In this document: piece by piece, positions 44,888-56,834 of the stretch
Layout: each line of letters opens with the position of its first letter
Position numbering within the stretch: the first letter of the stretch is position 1
Source: Trichosphaerium sp. ATCC 40318
Lineage: Eukaryota > Discosea > Flabellinia > Trichosidae
Assembly (NCBI GenBank): GCA_038496445.1
Contig: JALMLS010000579.1
Coordinates: 124,001-188,000, forward strand
DNA: 64,000 nt
Direction: 5' to 3'
Translations under genes and position numbers: made by a program
The notes under the pieces: model-generated
What the model saw: the letters and a program-made list of their open reading frames with translations, nothing else
Databases searched by the model: none
Told to the model about the DNA's origin: nothing

Positions 44888-47722
44888 CTATAAATTCTTT
44901 TGAAATGTAGCAGCCATAAATGTTACACTATCAGCCCATATTTTTAGTGCTTCCCTTTTAGTTATATTCTTTGGTGTAATGAAAGGTGTTTTAGAAAAAA
45001 CACTCCACATAGTTTCAGCTGAACGAATCCACCTTAATATTATAAATATACATCCAAGGCGTTCTAATACTTACCTATGAAGTTGCACAGCAGAAGAGGT
45101 AGATCCTGTAGCACAAAACAATTTATAAATAAAATCCCTTTAAAAAAAAAAATCCATTAGTCAATAGCACGTGTTAAGTAGCGTAAATACCTTGATGATT
45201 CTGTTATACTCTTTTTCCAGAGTACATCTAGTATTATACCACAACAAAGCTTCATGATTGTTATCATGAATGGTATAACTTCACGCAATTGTAAGAAATT
45301 TATTCGATGTCTTTTAAAAGCTGTTCTTTCAACAAACATCTTTTTCAATCTCCAATACTCAGTTCTCATCTACGGCGCGTTAATCCTCACAAAAATGCTC
45401 AAAACAGTCAAGACCGTACTAATTCTAGTGATGCAGTTAGATGCTCTATAATACCTACACACATGTTCGCTGTGACAGCATGTACATCCGTTACTAAGGC
45501 TTCAATATGAAATGATGGATACTCAACAAGCCTTGCAGGTCCCGGTGAAGAACCGAATAAAGAGGGGTACCCATATCCCTCTAGATGCTTATATACAATA
45601 TCTGAAGTAGAAACAATGTATTTATGATACTCATCACCTTCTTGGAAACATCCTTGCTCGTATTTTCGACTTTGCTTTTTAGATTTCTTTGATTTGGTAT
45701 CTGTGTCTTTTTTGTTGTTGTCATTTTCCTTCTTTGGTACTTCCTTTTGTTTTATCTCTTTCCTTGAGTCTTGTACAATGTCAAAAAATCCGTGCCTAGT
45801 TAACTTGTTAGAAGGGTACATACTCACAAGGTCAGCTAGTACCATAGTTTAGAAAATTTGAATACTTGTTTAAAAGATAAAAACAGCACGTGGCAGTATG
45901 TCCTATAATTTTGAAGATACAGTAAGCATTTTTTTAATCCTTCATGTCTTTCCACTATTAAAACCATTATTAAACAGTTAAAAGCGTTTAATGAGGAATA
46001 CCAGTAGCACCAGGAAGATCACGTGCGCATAAACCCAACACAATGGCAAGGTAGTATTCAATTCTTTTCTTTGTCAATGTATCAGGCTTCAAACTACCAT
46101 GTGCAAGCAAATCTCGTATTCTAGATAAGGTTGGCATATTACAAACTGCAGTATTATATTATCTAACTCTAGCGTACCGTATATAAGACCAATAGAACCA
46201 ATCTAATAAGGCGTGCATATAAGACGGCTCAAGAGTTTTATACAACTTATTTTCTTCATCAGGTAGCAACAATATGTCGAGGGTTGTGTAAAGCGAAGTC
46301 GTCTCTATGTCAATTAAATGGATTGTACATAAAAGGTACTGCAGTATTTGTGAGCTACCTGCTGTAAATCGTCTTTCAGGACAACCATTGGCCTGTACGT
46401 AGAGTCCACGAATACCTTGAGCACATTTATAACAAAAGTTAACCATGATTTGCTTACTGTGCTCCATGAGAGGCTGCATAAGGACAGCCGCTTGATAGTA
46501 TGCGCCTTTATTGTAATACGAAAATACTGTCTCCCAAAGATTCCTCATGGATTGGACAATAAAAGGACAAGTAAGAGCAGTGCTCACATCTTCAGAACTC
46601 CTTCGTTTTGTCAGATTTTGGGATTATACTCTAACTGCACCATTTGACTTGAAACTCCCCAGTTATTTCCAGTGCTTCATCAAACTTACTGATATCCCAC
46701 AAACCTTTCCTTTGTTTTCCAGATAAACATGTAACAACATATTCAGAAATACTGAATAGGATCAGAACGAGAAGTGATGCCTAACATATCACATTAAAAA
46801 TCAAGTAAAAAAAAAAAAGAGTACATAGGAAGGGTGAAACTCGTCTTTTGTCATAAAGCCATGCCACGTTAAATTTCTTATGTTTATACCAGACAGAGGA
46901 CCCATCAATGCTCTTAACAAAAATACCTTGAAACAGTCAGGAAAAAATGAAAAAAGTGAGAAAAGAAGGTCACCTTGTCTTCTCCTAATATTTGTATTAT
47001 ACGTCCATGTTTAAGAATATCAGTTAACTTCTTGACAGATGACACTTTGGCATTTTTCTTCTTTGGAGGCTTTTGGAATGCAGCAATGCAATCGAAAAGG
47101 GCCTAAACAATATGTCAGCAAGTACTACAAACGTTCAAGGAGTAACTGAGGTCGAAGGCAAGTGGACAAATTATTCTTTTTAACCACCTCGCTTACAGCA
47201 ACCGCTTACCTCTTCTATCCAAGTCACAGTAATTAAAGCCGCTGTTAAGTGATTTGAATCCCTCATTTCTTCGTATATTGTTTTAGCTACCTTTCTACGT
47301 CAGAATTCAACGTTTGTAGTGGTGTTGTGGCGTACAGATACCTCTTGAAGAATGCCAAAGTAAGAACTGTATGTATTGTGGAATTTATCGTAGGAATCAA
47401 TAGAGCGCATGAGTTCATGTGCTGTGATTGCTACATTGTGTAATTTAGGCGCTGCTGCTTCGTATTCTTCTGCTTCAGTCGTATACGCCTTGGAACCTAT
47501 TTCTACGTTACAATGACACTAAAAAATGACGTGCGGTACCTATTAGGTTCGATTTAGACAAATATTGCCAGTTCAACAGGTTTTCATCCGTTAACGCCTA
47601 ACCGCTTGTTTATATGTAAAAAATAGCGTACACGCAACCTCAGCTGATATTTTCGTAACATTTGGATCAATAATCACGCGTTTTAATACTACAGGCGATA
47701 GGAACGAAGCCTGATTGCTCAT
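44888..47722 (-). CDS. ERMARD-like protein (DUF4209)
   Basis: A homologue of the ER membrane-associated RNA degradation protein. From ATG 47722 (MSNQASFLSPVVLKRVIIDP) the order is: ALITVTWIEE, LTDILKHGRIIQILG, then the family core LLRALMGPLSGINIRNLTWH with GFMTKDEFHPSYASLLVLIL. Later comes TAGSSQILQYLL, TLDILLLPDEENKLY and IRDLLAHGSL, which repeats the 'RNL/RDL..HG' theme of DUF4209. The last exons give FLQLREVIPFMITIMKLCCG and WADSVTFMAATFQKNL. At least 12 introns. A Lys-rich stretch (about 45.63-45.78 kb) is inserted. Human ERMARD is linked to ER RNA turnover and neuronal migration; the mechanism is unknown. The join between the exon ending near 46.0 kb and the one at 45845 is unresolved, and a two-gene split there is possible. 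Confidence 0.72.
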
Positions 47723-47960
47723 GCCGCGTGACAAGCTCAATTGAACAAGTATTAACACCATTGACTTAACTTTCAGAATTTAGAATAAAAAAAGCCTCGC
47801 TTGGCATTGCATGAACAACAAGCCAGCGTGGTATCCGTGGCAAGTACACTGCTCAAGGCAAGCGTAAGGGTTTATTTGAACTAACATTGAGTGTCTTCTA
47901 AATCACGTGGTCTTATCGGCATGATTACTTAACTTTCTATAAAAAAGTGCAGGTTTGAAT

Positions 47961-49512
47961 TCATTCTTTTTTAGTAAACATTGAGGCTATCCCGAAGTGA
48001 TCTGATGGCCATACAGCATCACGTCCTATTCCACAATTCAGAGGCTCCTTACCTAAGATTGTCATTGTTTTAGGTATCCAAGTTTCCGACTTTATCAAGA
48101 CACGATCAAATCTGACTTTCTTCTTTTTTCTTTTGAATTGAAACCTCATTGCATTGATGTCTGTATCTTCAGTATAACCTGTATCATGTGGATAAAGTGT
48201 TACCCAATTATCAATGAAATCTTTTTCTATAAACGTGTTTTCAGGCCATGCTTTCGTGCAACAGAAGTTGAAGTCTCCCATTAATAAAACATCACCTCCG
48301 ATACTCCTTAGTGTCTTTTGACAAAGTTGAAGCTTAATAAAAGTGTTAGATATAGATTAAATAATGATTGTTTTTGATGGTTGTCATAAAGTACCTGCAA
48401 ACGCCTCATTTCGGTGTTTGGTTTGACACTTTCCATGTGTATTGTACCAACAGATAACGTTTTCTCACCGCCGAAAGTAGCTACTAGAAGGCTTCTTTGT
48501 TGCCTTGTAGGCATATATGTGCGTGTAAAGTTGACTATAGATCGTTAGAAATATGATTATTGTTTTATGATTGATGTACTTGGTTGATGTTTGAACAACA
48601 TCATTACACCATATGAACCCAAGTCTGTTCCATTACTCTTTGTTGACACCCAGTAATCTTAAGTAAAGTTAATGAAAGAGTACTCAATAACAAACACGTG
48701 CCTTGTCTGACCCATTCTTGCTTGCAGATCAATTCAGCGAAATATTTTGTAACTTCCTCTAAAAACATATTACTATGAATTTCATTGCTTGACGTCAAAA
48801 GTCGCTTACGATAGCAAATCACATCAGGGCTTTCACTCTTTGTGATATCAAATATAGCATTGTATCGTTCTTCTGCATAATACCTGTCAAACCATACATT
48901 GTACGATACACACTTAAGAGTGTTTCCAACAGTACTTTTTCCGTCAGCCTATATTTTTGAAATTAGGAAAAAAGTGAGTATCTTTACAATATCACGTGCT
49001 ACTGTATTGCTCTCTTGCCATTTACCATCCTTGTATTTATATATTGGAGCTTTTTTAGTCTTTGGGATGACTTCAGTTCCAGAGAAATCAGCAGCACTGC
49101 AAGGAAAATCAGAGGAAGAAAACGCTTTGAACGTTCAAAAAAAAAGTGTACCTTCTGGCATTTAGAGATGAATAAACAGCTCCAAGATCTTTATGAGATG
49201 AAGCAAACTCCTTTATTGACTTGTAGCTCTTTTTCTTATGAACGAAAGAATCTCTGAAGCATTTTTATTGTTTGAACGATGAATTGGACTGAAAATAGCG
49301 TAAAACGCCTGTAAAAGATTCACGTACGCGTCTTGATCATATTTCAAGATAATCTGTTGTTGTTGATTCTTGGCCGTTGTATAAAAGATAGTAAACTTGT
49401 TTTTGTCATTAACATCTTGATTTATAGCGTAATATTTAGGTGAGCTATTTGCCAGTAGTTTTTTGACTTTATCATCGCTTGTACAGAAGAAATACGGACA
49501 AGAATGCGCCAT
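47961..49512 (-). CDS. TDP2-like endonuclease/exonuclease/phosphatase enzyme
   Basis: An EEP-fold phosphodiesterase closest to tyrosyl-DNA phosphodiesterase 2. The first 110 residues (MAHSCPYFFCTSDDKVKKLL, then ILKYDQDAYVNLLQAFYAIF) are not recognised. The catalytic domain opens TLKCVSYNVWFDRYYAEERY and continues DVICYQEVT (metal-binding glutamate, made by splicing). GTIHMESVKPN, LLMGDFNF and the final PSDHFGIASMF supply the remaining catalytic residues; WPENTFIEKDFIDNWVTLYP and RFDRVLIKS are as in TDP2. All four signature blocks are present, so it should be active on 5'-phosphotyrosyl DNA or RNA-protein links. I chose ATG 49512 because longer starts overlap the citrate synthase stop at 49634. 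One intron has a GC donor. Confidence 0.83.
48658..48701 (-). other. GC-AG intron in the TDP2-like gene
   Basis: A 44-base intron starting GCACGT and ending AG joins EWVRQ to DYWVSTKSNG. The splice restores the TDP2-like sequence; reading through meets no homologous residues. Confidence 0.7.
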
Positions 49513-49633
49513 TTGTGGGTTGTTAGCCGAAACTGTAGCTACTTTTGCCAAGGAACTTAACACATAACGATTAAGCCGCGAAATTATTTGTTGTACGCTG
49601 GAACATGTGTCAAATAATTTTTGTTGAGGTAGT

Positions 49634-51916
49634 TTACATATGAGGTAAGCGCTCCTCAGAAACAGATACATGACGGCGCTTATGAATATTGGACGAGTAC
49701 GTATTCATATTTACACCTGTAGCTTTTGGTCTATCTGAAATAGATGGGTAGCCTCTTGCAGGTGGACCAGTGTAAACCTATGCAACAAAATGTTAAAACA
49801 ACAACTTTTTGTTGATCAAGGTTACGTACTTGTCTTGGACGTGTTATCTTGTTTTCAGGAGTAGATAAATGCTCATTCCAATGAGCAAGCCATCCTACAG
49901 CTCTAGGAATACAAAACAATACAGGGAACATATCAGTTGGAAAGCCCATTGCCTATTTGAGAGAACAATTGTGAGTCTTTCAAAAACCAAAACTGCAATA
50001 TCAAAATGTGACATACTTTGTAGATTAAACCAGAATAAAAATCAACGTTAGGATAAAGACCACGAGATTTAAAGTAGTTATCATTAACAGCTTGGCGCTC
50101 AAGCTCGATAGCTACTTCAATAAGAGGTTCCTCACCACAAATATCGAACACCTTTGTTCAAGAAAAGTTAGAACAGACTTTGAACAACAAAAAGCAAACC
50201 TCATAAGCGATTTTACGAATGATTCTAGCACGTGGATCATAGTTCTTGTATACACGATGTCCAAAGCCCATAAGCTTCTTCTTCTTATTCTTTACATCAT
50301 CGATGAACTTGCTAACTTCTTTAACGCTTCCAATTGATTCAAGCATACGGAGTACAGCCTCATTAGCTCCACCTACATACGCATTAGAACCAACTTAGTT
50401 ACTAAAAAAAAGGTACCGTGTAGAGGGCCATATAGGGCTCCTGCAGCTGCAGATACTCCAGTGTAAGGGTCAGCCTTCGTACTAGTAACATGGCGCATAG
50501 CGGATGTGGAACAGTTGAGTTCATGGTCAGCGTGAAGGATAAACATTACATCAAGAGCCTTTATGAACCAGGTTAGCAATACAAAAGACAAAAATGTAGT
50601 ACCTTAGCAAGTCGTCTGTTTGGTCTATAATTGGTTTCTTGGAGGCGATCCATCATGTACAAGACTAGAAGACATACAATTAGAATAACGTTAAGGTATG
50701 AGTAGGATACATACAATTCTCTGTGTACGACAAGTAGTTCACTGGCTCGTTGTAGTTTCTTAACAAAAACAATTAATTTAAAAAACCGTTAGGACATTAC
50801 AACAACGAACCTTCCAATACGATGTCTGTACGCAGCAGCTGCGATTGTAGGAAGTTTACCAATAATACGGTATATTTGCTTGTTTCTTACATTAGCATCT
50901 TCGAATATATGCGATCCTTGAAGAGCAGGGTTTGCTTCTGGGTCTATGTGGTACACAAGTCAGAAAGAAGAAAAAGATTTAAGTCACTCGAAATTAGCGT
51001 ACAGAATGTTCCAAGAGCTGCAATTGATGATATAAGCATACCCATAGGGTGTGAGTTATAGCGGAAGGTCTTCCTGTACAAATAAAGTAAATCCAACTGA
51101 ATCATTGCAAGAATTCTCAAAAACGAAGGCAGTTATTTCTGAACGTCAACTGTTGAAGTTGCAGCTGTTCACTTCATCTCAAGAAAAATTTGACATAAGG
51201 TGTTAGAGGGCGTACATGAGTTGCGTGAGGTTCTGGTGGATATAAGTATGCGTCATTATCTTGCTTGTCCAGTCGCTCATTTGTCGCTGATCTGGCAAGT
51301 CTCCGTGAATGAGTAAGAATGCAACCTGAAGTGGTTTTTAATTTTTTGAATTAAATGATAGCGTGACATCGTTATGTGACGTTAGTGCGATTTTATGTCA
51401 CCCATTAGAGTCTTGAGCGTACCTCAAGGAAGTTGGACTTTTCTGCAAGCTCTTCAATAGCGTATCCTCTGTATCTATTTGAAAACGTTATTATACCATA
51501 GATGTAGCGTGGAAACGCACCTTAAGATACCCTTTTCTCCGTCAATGTACGTGATGGCCGATTTTGACATACAAGTGTTTTTATAGCCCGGATCGTACAA
51601 ACGAAGCCCAAGTTGCTTAAATTGCATTGCCTATGGTTGTTTAGTGGAGTTTAGCCATCACCCAAAGTACTTTAAGAACATCGCCGTATTTGATGGGTAC
51701 ACGCGCTTTTTTGCCAGTACGTGAGTCTATTACAGTGACGTATGGTCTAGAAATTTCAGTTAGGCAATAAACAAGCGTTATAAACATGTAAACGCACTCT
51801 GGATCCTCCGTGTTGCGTTTCGCAGTAAAATTACGCTCTTGGCGGCCAAATGGTGTATTAGGCGCTAAGTGACGCACCACAGTTTGTATTCGACGGTTTG
51901 CTGTTTCCCTGTCCAT
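49634..51916 (-). CDS. Peroxisomal-type citrate synthase with PTS2
   Basis: Condenses acetyl-CoA and oxaloacetate to citrate. The N-terminus, residues 9-17, is RIQTVVRHL, which fits the PTS2 pattern R-(L/I)-x5-H-L and resembles plant glyoxysomal citrate synthases. The body is the bacterial/glyoxysomal type: [111 protein letters not shown]. The catalytic His, His and Asp are all present. It ends [10 protein letters not shown] at TAA 49634. About ten introns. This form normally feeds the glyoxylate cycle or exports acetyl units from peroxisomes. A separate mitochondrial enzyme should exist elsewhere. Confidence 0.93.
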
Positions 51917-52087
51917 TGTTTGGTAGGATAGAATTTCCCTTCACTTTAAGCCATTTTTACTTAACTTCGCTACTAATTTTGACACTTTTGGCTAAGAAGG
52001 ATACCATGTATTGGTATGGGTATGGTTTTATTAAAATTGTGATTGCACAGAAATGAAAAAAAAAGTTGCAAAGACTTTTTTTTTGTT

Positions 52088-55000
52088 TTACATGTTCTGT
52101 ACAAGTTGGCAGATAGTTTCTTTGTTGGTATCAAGCCAACGTCCATTATTGTATATAGTATTTAGAATACGGGATCTTGTTCTACTATTCTTTACACCAG
52201 CGCCTTCCATGAAGCCATTAATAGCCTAAAAAGGTTAGCAAGATTTTATAATTGGCAAGAAGCTTTCAATGACGTACAATATGTACTTGTTGACCAGAGA
52301 AGTATTTTGCTGCTGTTTGAAGTAACCCAATGGCAGGTGTACTATGTTAACATATATTAATTATATTGTAAAGGCAAAAATAGAAAGGGAATAACGTACG
52401 TTTTACCGTAAAATTTCCAATGCTGTTTCAAACTTTGAAATGCAATTCTTCTACCTAGTGGATTACCAGCTACTACTCTAATTACCAAGTACAAATCTTG
52501 GCTACGTATGATGCTATCCTAAAGAAATAATATTAAAAAGGTGGTACAGATAGATAAGCTACAGAGGGCTAAGCAACGGGTGTCTTTTAAAAGAGAAAAA
52601 CGGCCTGTATAGAAAGCCGTAAAATGATCCGTACTTCTGCGACAGCAAGGTCTACAAGCTCTTGAAGACGGCTTCTATCGGTAGCATAAGCAGCTGCGAA
52701 TAGGTATCGCAACTTTTCACGTTGATAAGTCTCTGTTTTGTATCTTAAAGCAAAACATAAGAAATTGCATTGAGGTAGTAAAAAAAAGTGTCATACAGCT
52801 CTATCATCTTATTAAAAGCACTTCCTGTCGTGTCATATTTGACGCCTGCTGCGAATACAGGGAGTTTTAATTCCTCTGCCAAATCTGCACCGCTTACATC
52901 TGAAAAGGGAGAGTGAATAAGAGAAGCCCAACTTAAAAGCAAGAAAAAAACGCACTTGTTTTTATGGCGTTCCATTTATCAACCAATCTACTGATTGTAG
53001 AATCATAACCACCCTCTGATATTGCTACATATCTAGGTAATATCAAGGAACGCATCAATGAGTCTTGATGGTTATGATCTTTTGGGAACAAATCGAAGTT
53101 ATCCAATGCAGATTTCATAATGTTAAAGAGCCATGTCTATTTTTTTGGTTAACTTATTTCTTAACAATGGTGACGTACGCCATAAATATTGTAGCACTCA
53201 AGTGAATCTTCATCAAATAGTAGTTGATGGATATCATGTAATTCGCTGGTAGCAGCGTGCCATACCTTTATAAAAGGTAAGAAAACAAACTTTTTTTTTG
53301 TTTGTAAACTCAACAAAAACAATCAATCGTACTGCTGTGTTATGTTCTTTAGCTAGTTTAGAAGATATTAACAATGCCTAAGATTTGCTCAGTACAATAC
53401 CAAAGTGGATATAGTCAATGTATTACCTTCTTATAGTCTATCCTTTCTGCCTTGGCTAGCACCAAAGCGTCGTTGATAAGACCAGCACGATCTTCAATAC
53501 CAAAGTTCTGGAAATTACCAATAAGGTTATCCCAAACATGTGATGGATAATTTACACGGTAGAAACCTATATAAATTTTAAAACAATTACAAAGTTCGAC
53601 TGAAAAGATTATCAAAAGAGTTGTTAGTTTTTTACCTTTTTGCTTGTAATTGGCTTTAATCCACTTAACATCTTTACTCAAATGATGAAGTCCAGAAGTC
53701 ACTGCATGCTCCTGATGATCAGGATGCTATAGACGGAATAAATTAACGTTATTGTATTGAATTTGTACTGTAATACGTACCAATTCTATAACGTGACGCT
53801 GTGTTGGCTTACTATCTGTTACAAATGTGAAAGGTATCCACCAAGTGTTTCCTTTGTTGACACCGTGATTCATGTGGTATTGTCCATAAAGCAAGAATTG
53901 CTCTTGTTTTATATCCAACAACTTGTATGCGCCATCAGGAGAGTTCTTAAATGATACAGTTACGATAGGATACCTAGGTACGACATGAGTTTGACGTTGA
54001 CGCCAAAAAAAAGTAAACATACCCAGCTTGAGCAGTCCATGGTTCAAGATTCTTCGCGAAGTTGTGTACGCCAGTTACCTAGAAGATGAGTTAAATAAAG
54101 TATAATTTGTTGAATGTATTTTAGCTTACTTTAGCAAATGTCTGCCAAAGGTCATCTGTATTTGCATTGCCATACTTATGTTTGTTCAAATGCGCCTACA
54201 AAAACACTAAGTATTGTTGTACAATTAGTAACTTACTTGTAATGATTCCTGGAACAACGACGATCCATAGTAGTCCTGAATCATGTTCAAGATAGAAGCA
54301 CCTAATTCAATCTTTATTCTGGCGAAATGTCAAGACAATGGTTATTACCTTTAAGATAGGTTATCGAATCAAATACTTCATTAATTTGAGAAGACGTCTC
54401 AACTTTTACTTCAATTGGATGCGTAGACTCAAGGGAATCGCTACGTAAAGCCACATCATCTGTGCTGTACACAAACCGATGCATTATCTAGAAAGCATAA
54501 GAAATATCGAGGAACACCCAACGTACACCCCAATGTGGATTAATAAAATCATTTGCCTATTGATGATCATTACTTTGATAATCAAACATAATAAAGAGCT
54601 TTACCTTCATTTCAAAGTAAGCTGCGAACCCTTCGTTTAGCCACAGATGCGTCCACCACTCCATAGTTACTAAATCACCAAACCATTGGTGTGCAAGCTC
54701 GTGGCATACAACTGCAGAAACACGCTCGCGAGTTGCAGAAGATGTCTCTGTAGGAAGAGTTAAGAGCGCTGTAGTTCTGAAGGTTATCAATCCCCAGTTT
54801 TCCATTGCTCCTGCAGCAAAACTAGGCGAGTTTTAGTTGATACCTTTTTGAAATTTTTTTTTAATAGTACTCTGGAATGGCTATCAAGTCAAGCTTTGCC
54901 AAGTGTTTATGATGTGCATCGTTGCCACGGTATGAAATACCTGTAAAGTGCTCAAAATAATGTAGGCATCCCAATGTAGAGTTCAAGGCGTAATCTAATT

Positions 55001-56580
55001 GAGATTTGCTGTCATCTACACTCCAAATACTAACCTATGAAAGTTGTTTAGAAGGAAATTCAGTTATCGTTATTATAAGTCATACTGGTATTGTGATGCC
55101 GTCAATGCTCTTAAATTTGCGTTCTACACCGTGTAGATTACCTACGATAAATGCAACGAGATAGGTACTCATTGGAGGTGTTTTGTGGAATCGGACAGCC
55201 TGTTAATCCAATTTATTAAACACAAGTTTGTTAGATTTTCTTGAGGTACCTTAAGCGTTTTTCCTCCTTCAACTATACCTGAAGTGGCAGCTATACCAGC
55301 ATTACTCAATGCCTAAATTATAAATTAGCCATATACAGCAATACATAGCAATCTATCGAGCACTTACACGGTACTTGCCAGGTACAATTAGCGTTATTTC
55401 AAAAACAGCCTTAAAACCTAAAGAAAATCAGTTGAGTCAGATAAATATTGACTGTACTTGGTTCATCGAAGCAAGGAAATGCTCTTCTGGCATCTACAGG
55501 CTCGAATTGTGTTGTTGCCAAAAATTGTTTTTTACCATCAGCTAAACAAAGTTACTCCGAAAGATTTGATTGGGTTGTTAAAAAAATGAAGTTCAAGAAT
55601 TTTGATTCGTACAATCTGTGTAGTTGGACCTATAGAATCCTTTTAAGTCATCTCTGATTTTACCCTCAAAGTTCTACAGATATATAATTAATACAATGGG
55701 TTTTTCAGATTATTCATCAGTACCAATTGAAGCTTTCCCTAAAAATAAAGTAAGTATTTTGAGGGGTTTTTTTTTGAAACAATAATCTTCTTCCTTACCT
55801 TCCATGGTGCAACTAGTTTATCCTTTACGATAATGCGAAATATTTCAAATTCTTTTACTAGTTCCACTGATCTTATTTCAGCAATGTGGTAGCCTCTGTT
55901 CTGAAGGAATCTTGAGTTTTTTCGACTCAAACTGAAACACAACTTTTCTTATTTTTAACGTACTGGAATTAGGTTATACATTGAAATCATCAAGTCTGCT
56001 GCATGCATCACAATATTATCAGTGGTCTTATGAACCTATTATTTAAAATGATTAGAGAACAGCTCTACCCGAAGATAGTCTGAGAAGGGATTGAAAAAAC
56101 AAACTCACTGTGATGTCAATTGTGACATTGCCAACAAACCTCGCTTTGTCCATATCCACTTGTATAGTAAGGTCGTAATTATGAGGTAGCACGTTTGTGG
56201 GAAGGCGCCACTCGTTCGTTAAGAGTTCTTCGTAATCAACTAAAGGATTTTAAATTGCCAAAGCTGGACCAAAAATTGTAGCAGTATGAAGCGTCTATTG
56301 TCGCTCCCACGCAATATAATAGTGTTTTAAGCGTTTTGAGCTTAAAACCGTACCTGGCAGGTGGCCTGGGTCTAGACTGTTTCCAAGACCCATCACTGTT
56401 ATATCGACTGCAAAGCGACCAATTAGCAAAGGTTAAAGCAAGTATTTGTGGAAAGAACCCAATTTGTTTGAAAAAAACACGTTGACATACGAACAGCAGC
56501 AATCAACACAGCGACAAGTGAATACCATACAATCAGACTAGAATCGTAAGTAGCGGCGTGTCGCAAGTGACGTACCGCAT
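52088..56580 (-). CDS. M1-family zinc aminopeptidase
   Basis: A gluzincin aminopeptidase of the ERAP/APN/PSA group. ATG 56580 gives MR, then after a 43-base GTACGT intron [18 protein letters not shown], a signal anchor or signal peptide. [18 protein letters not shown] opens the N-terminal beta domain. The substrate-binding GAMENWG motif is built over an intron near 54810, and HELAHQWFG...[10 protein letters not shown] supplies the HExxH-x18-E zinc site. The long helical C-terminal domain ([48 protein letters not shown]) runs to CQLVQNM at 52088. Around 25 introns and close to 900 residues. It is probably secretory, endolysosomal or cell-surface peptide trimming. All active-site motifs are intact. 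Confidence 0.93.
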
Positions 56581-56834
56581 TGGAAAAGGTCCACCGCAGC
56601 ATGGAAATGCCCGTATGCCCTCTTTAGGCTTTTTGCTTACAAAGTGTTACAACTTCCGGTTTGTAGATTGCGTACGTTTGCATTACGTGCTCATACACAA
56701 GTTTGTGGCTGCGTACTACGTTTTGACAATAAGTTTTTCTCTGCCTTAACGCTAGCCAGCGTACATTTATTCAATACGCTCATTGCCTTACACATAGCCT
56801 ATACTGCCTCATAAGCAAAAGGAATTTTGAATAA

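Noticed and set aside
49513-49671. Longer start for the TDP2-like gene at 49671
   Set aside because: It would overlap the end of citrate synthase (TAA at 49634) on the same strand; ATG 49512 avoids this.
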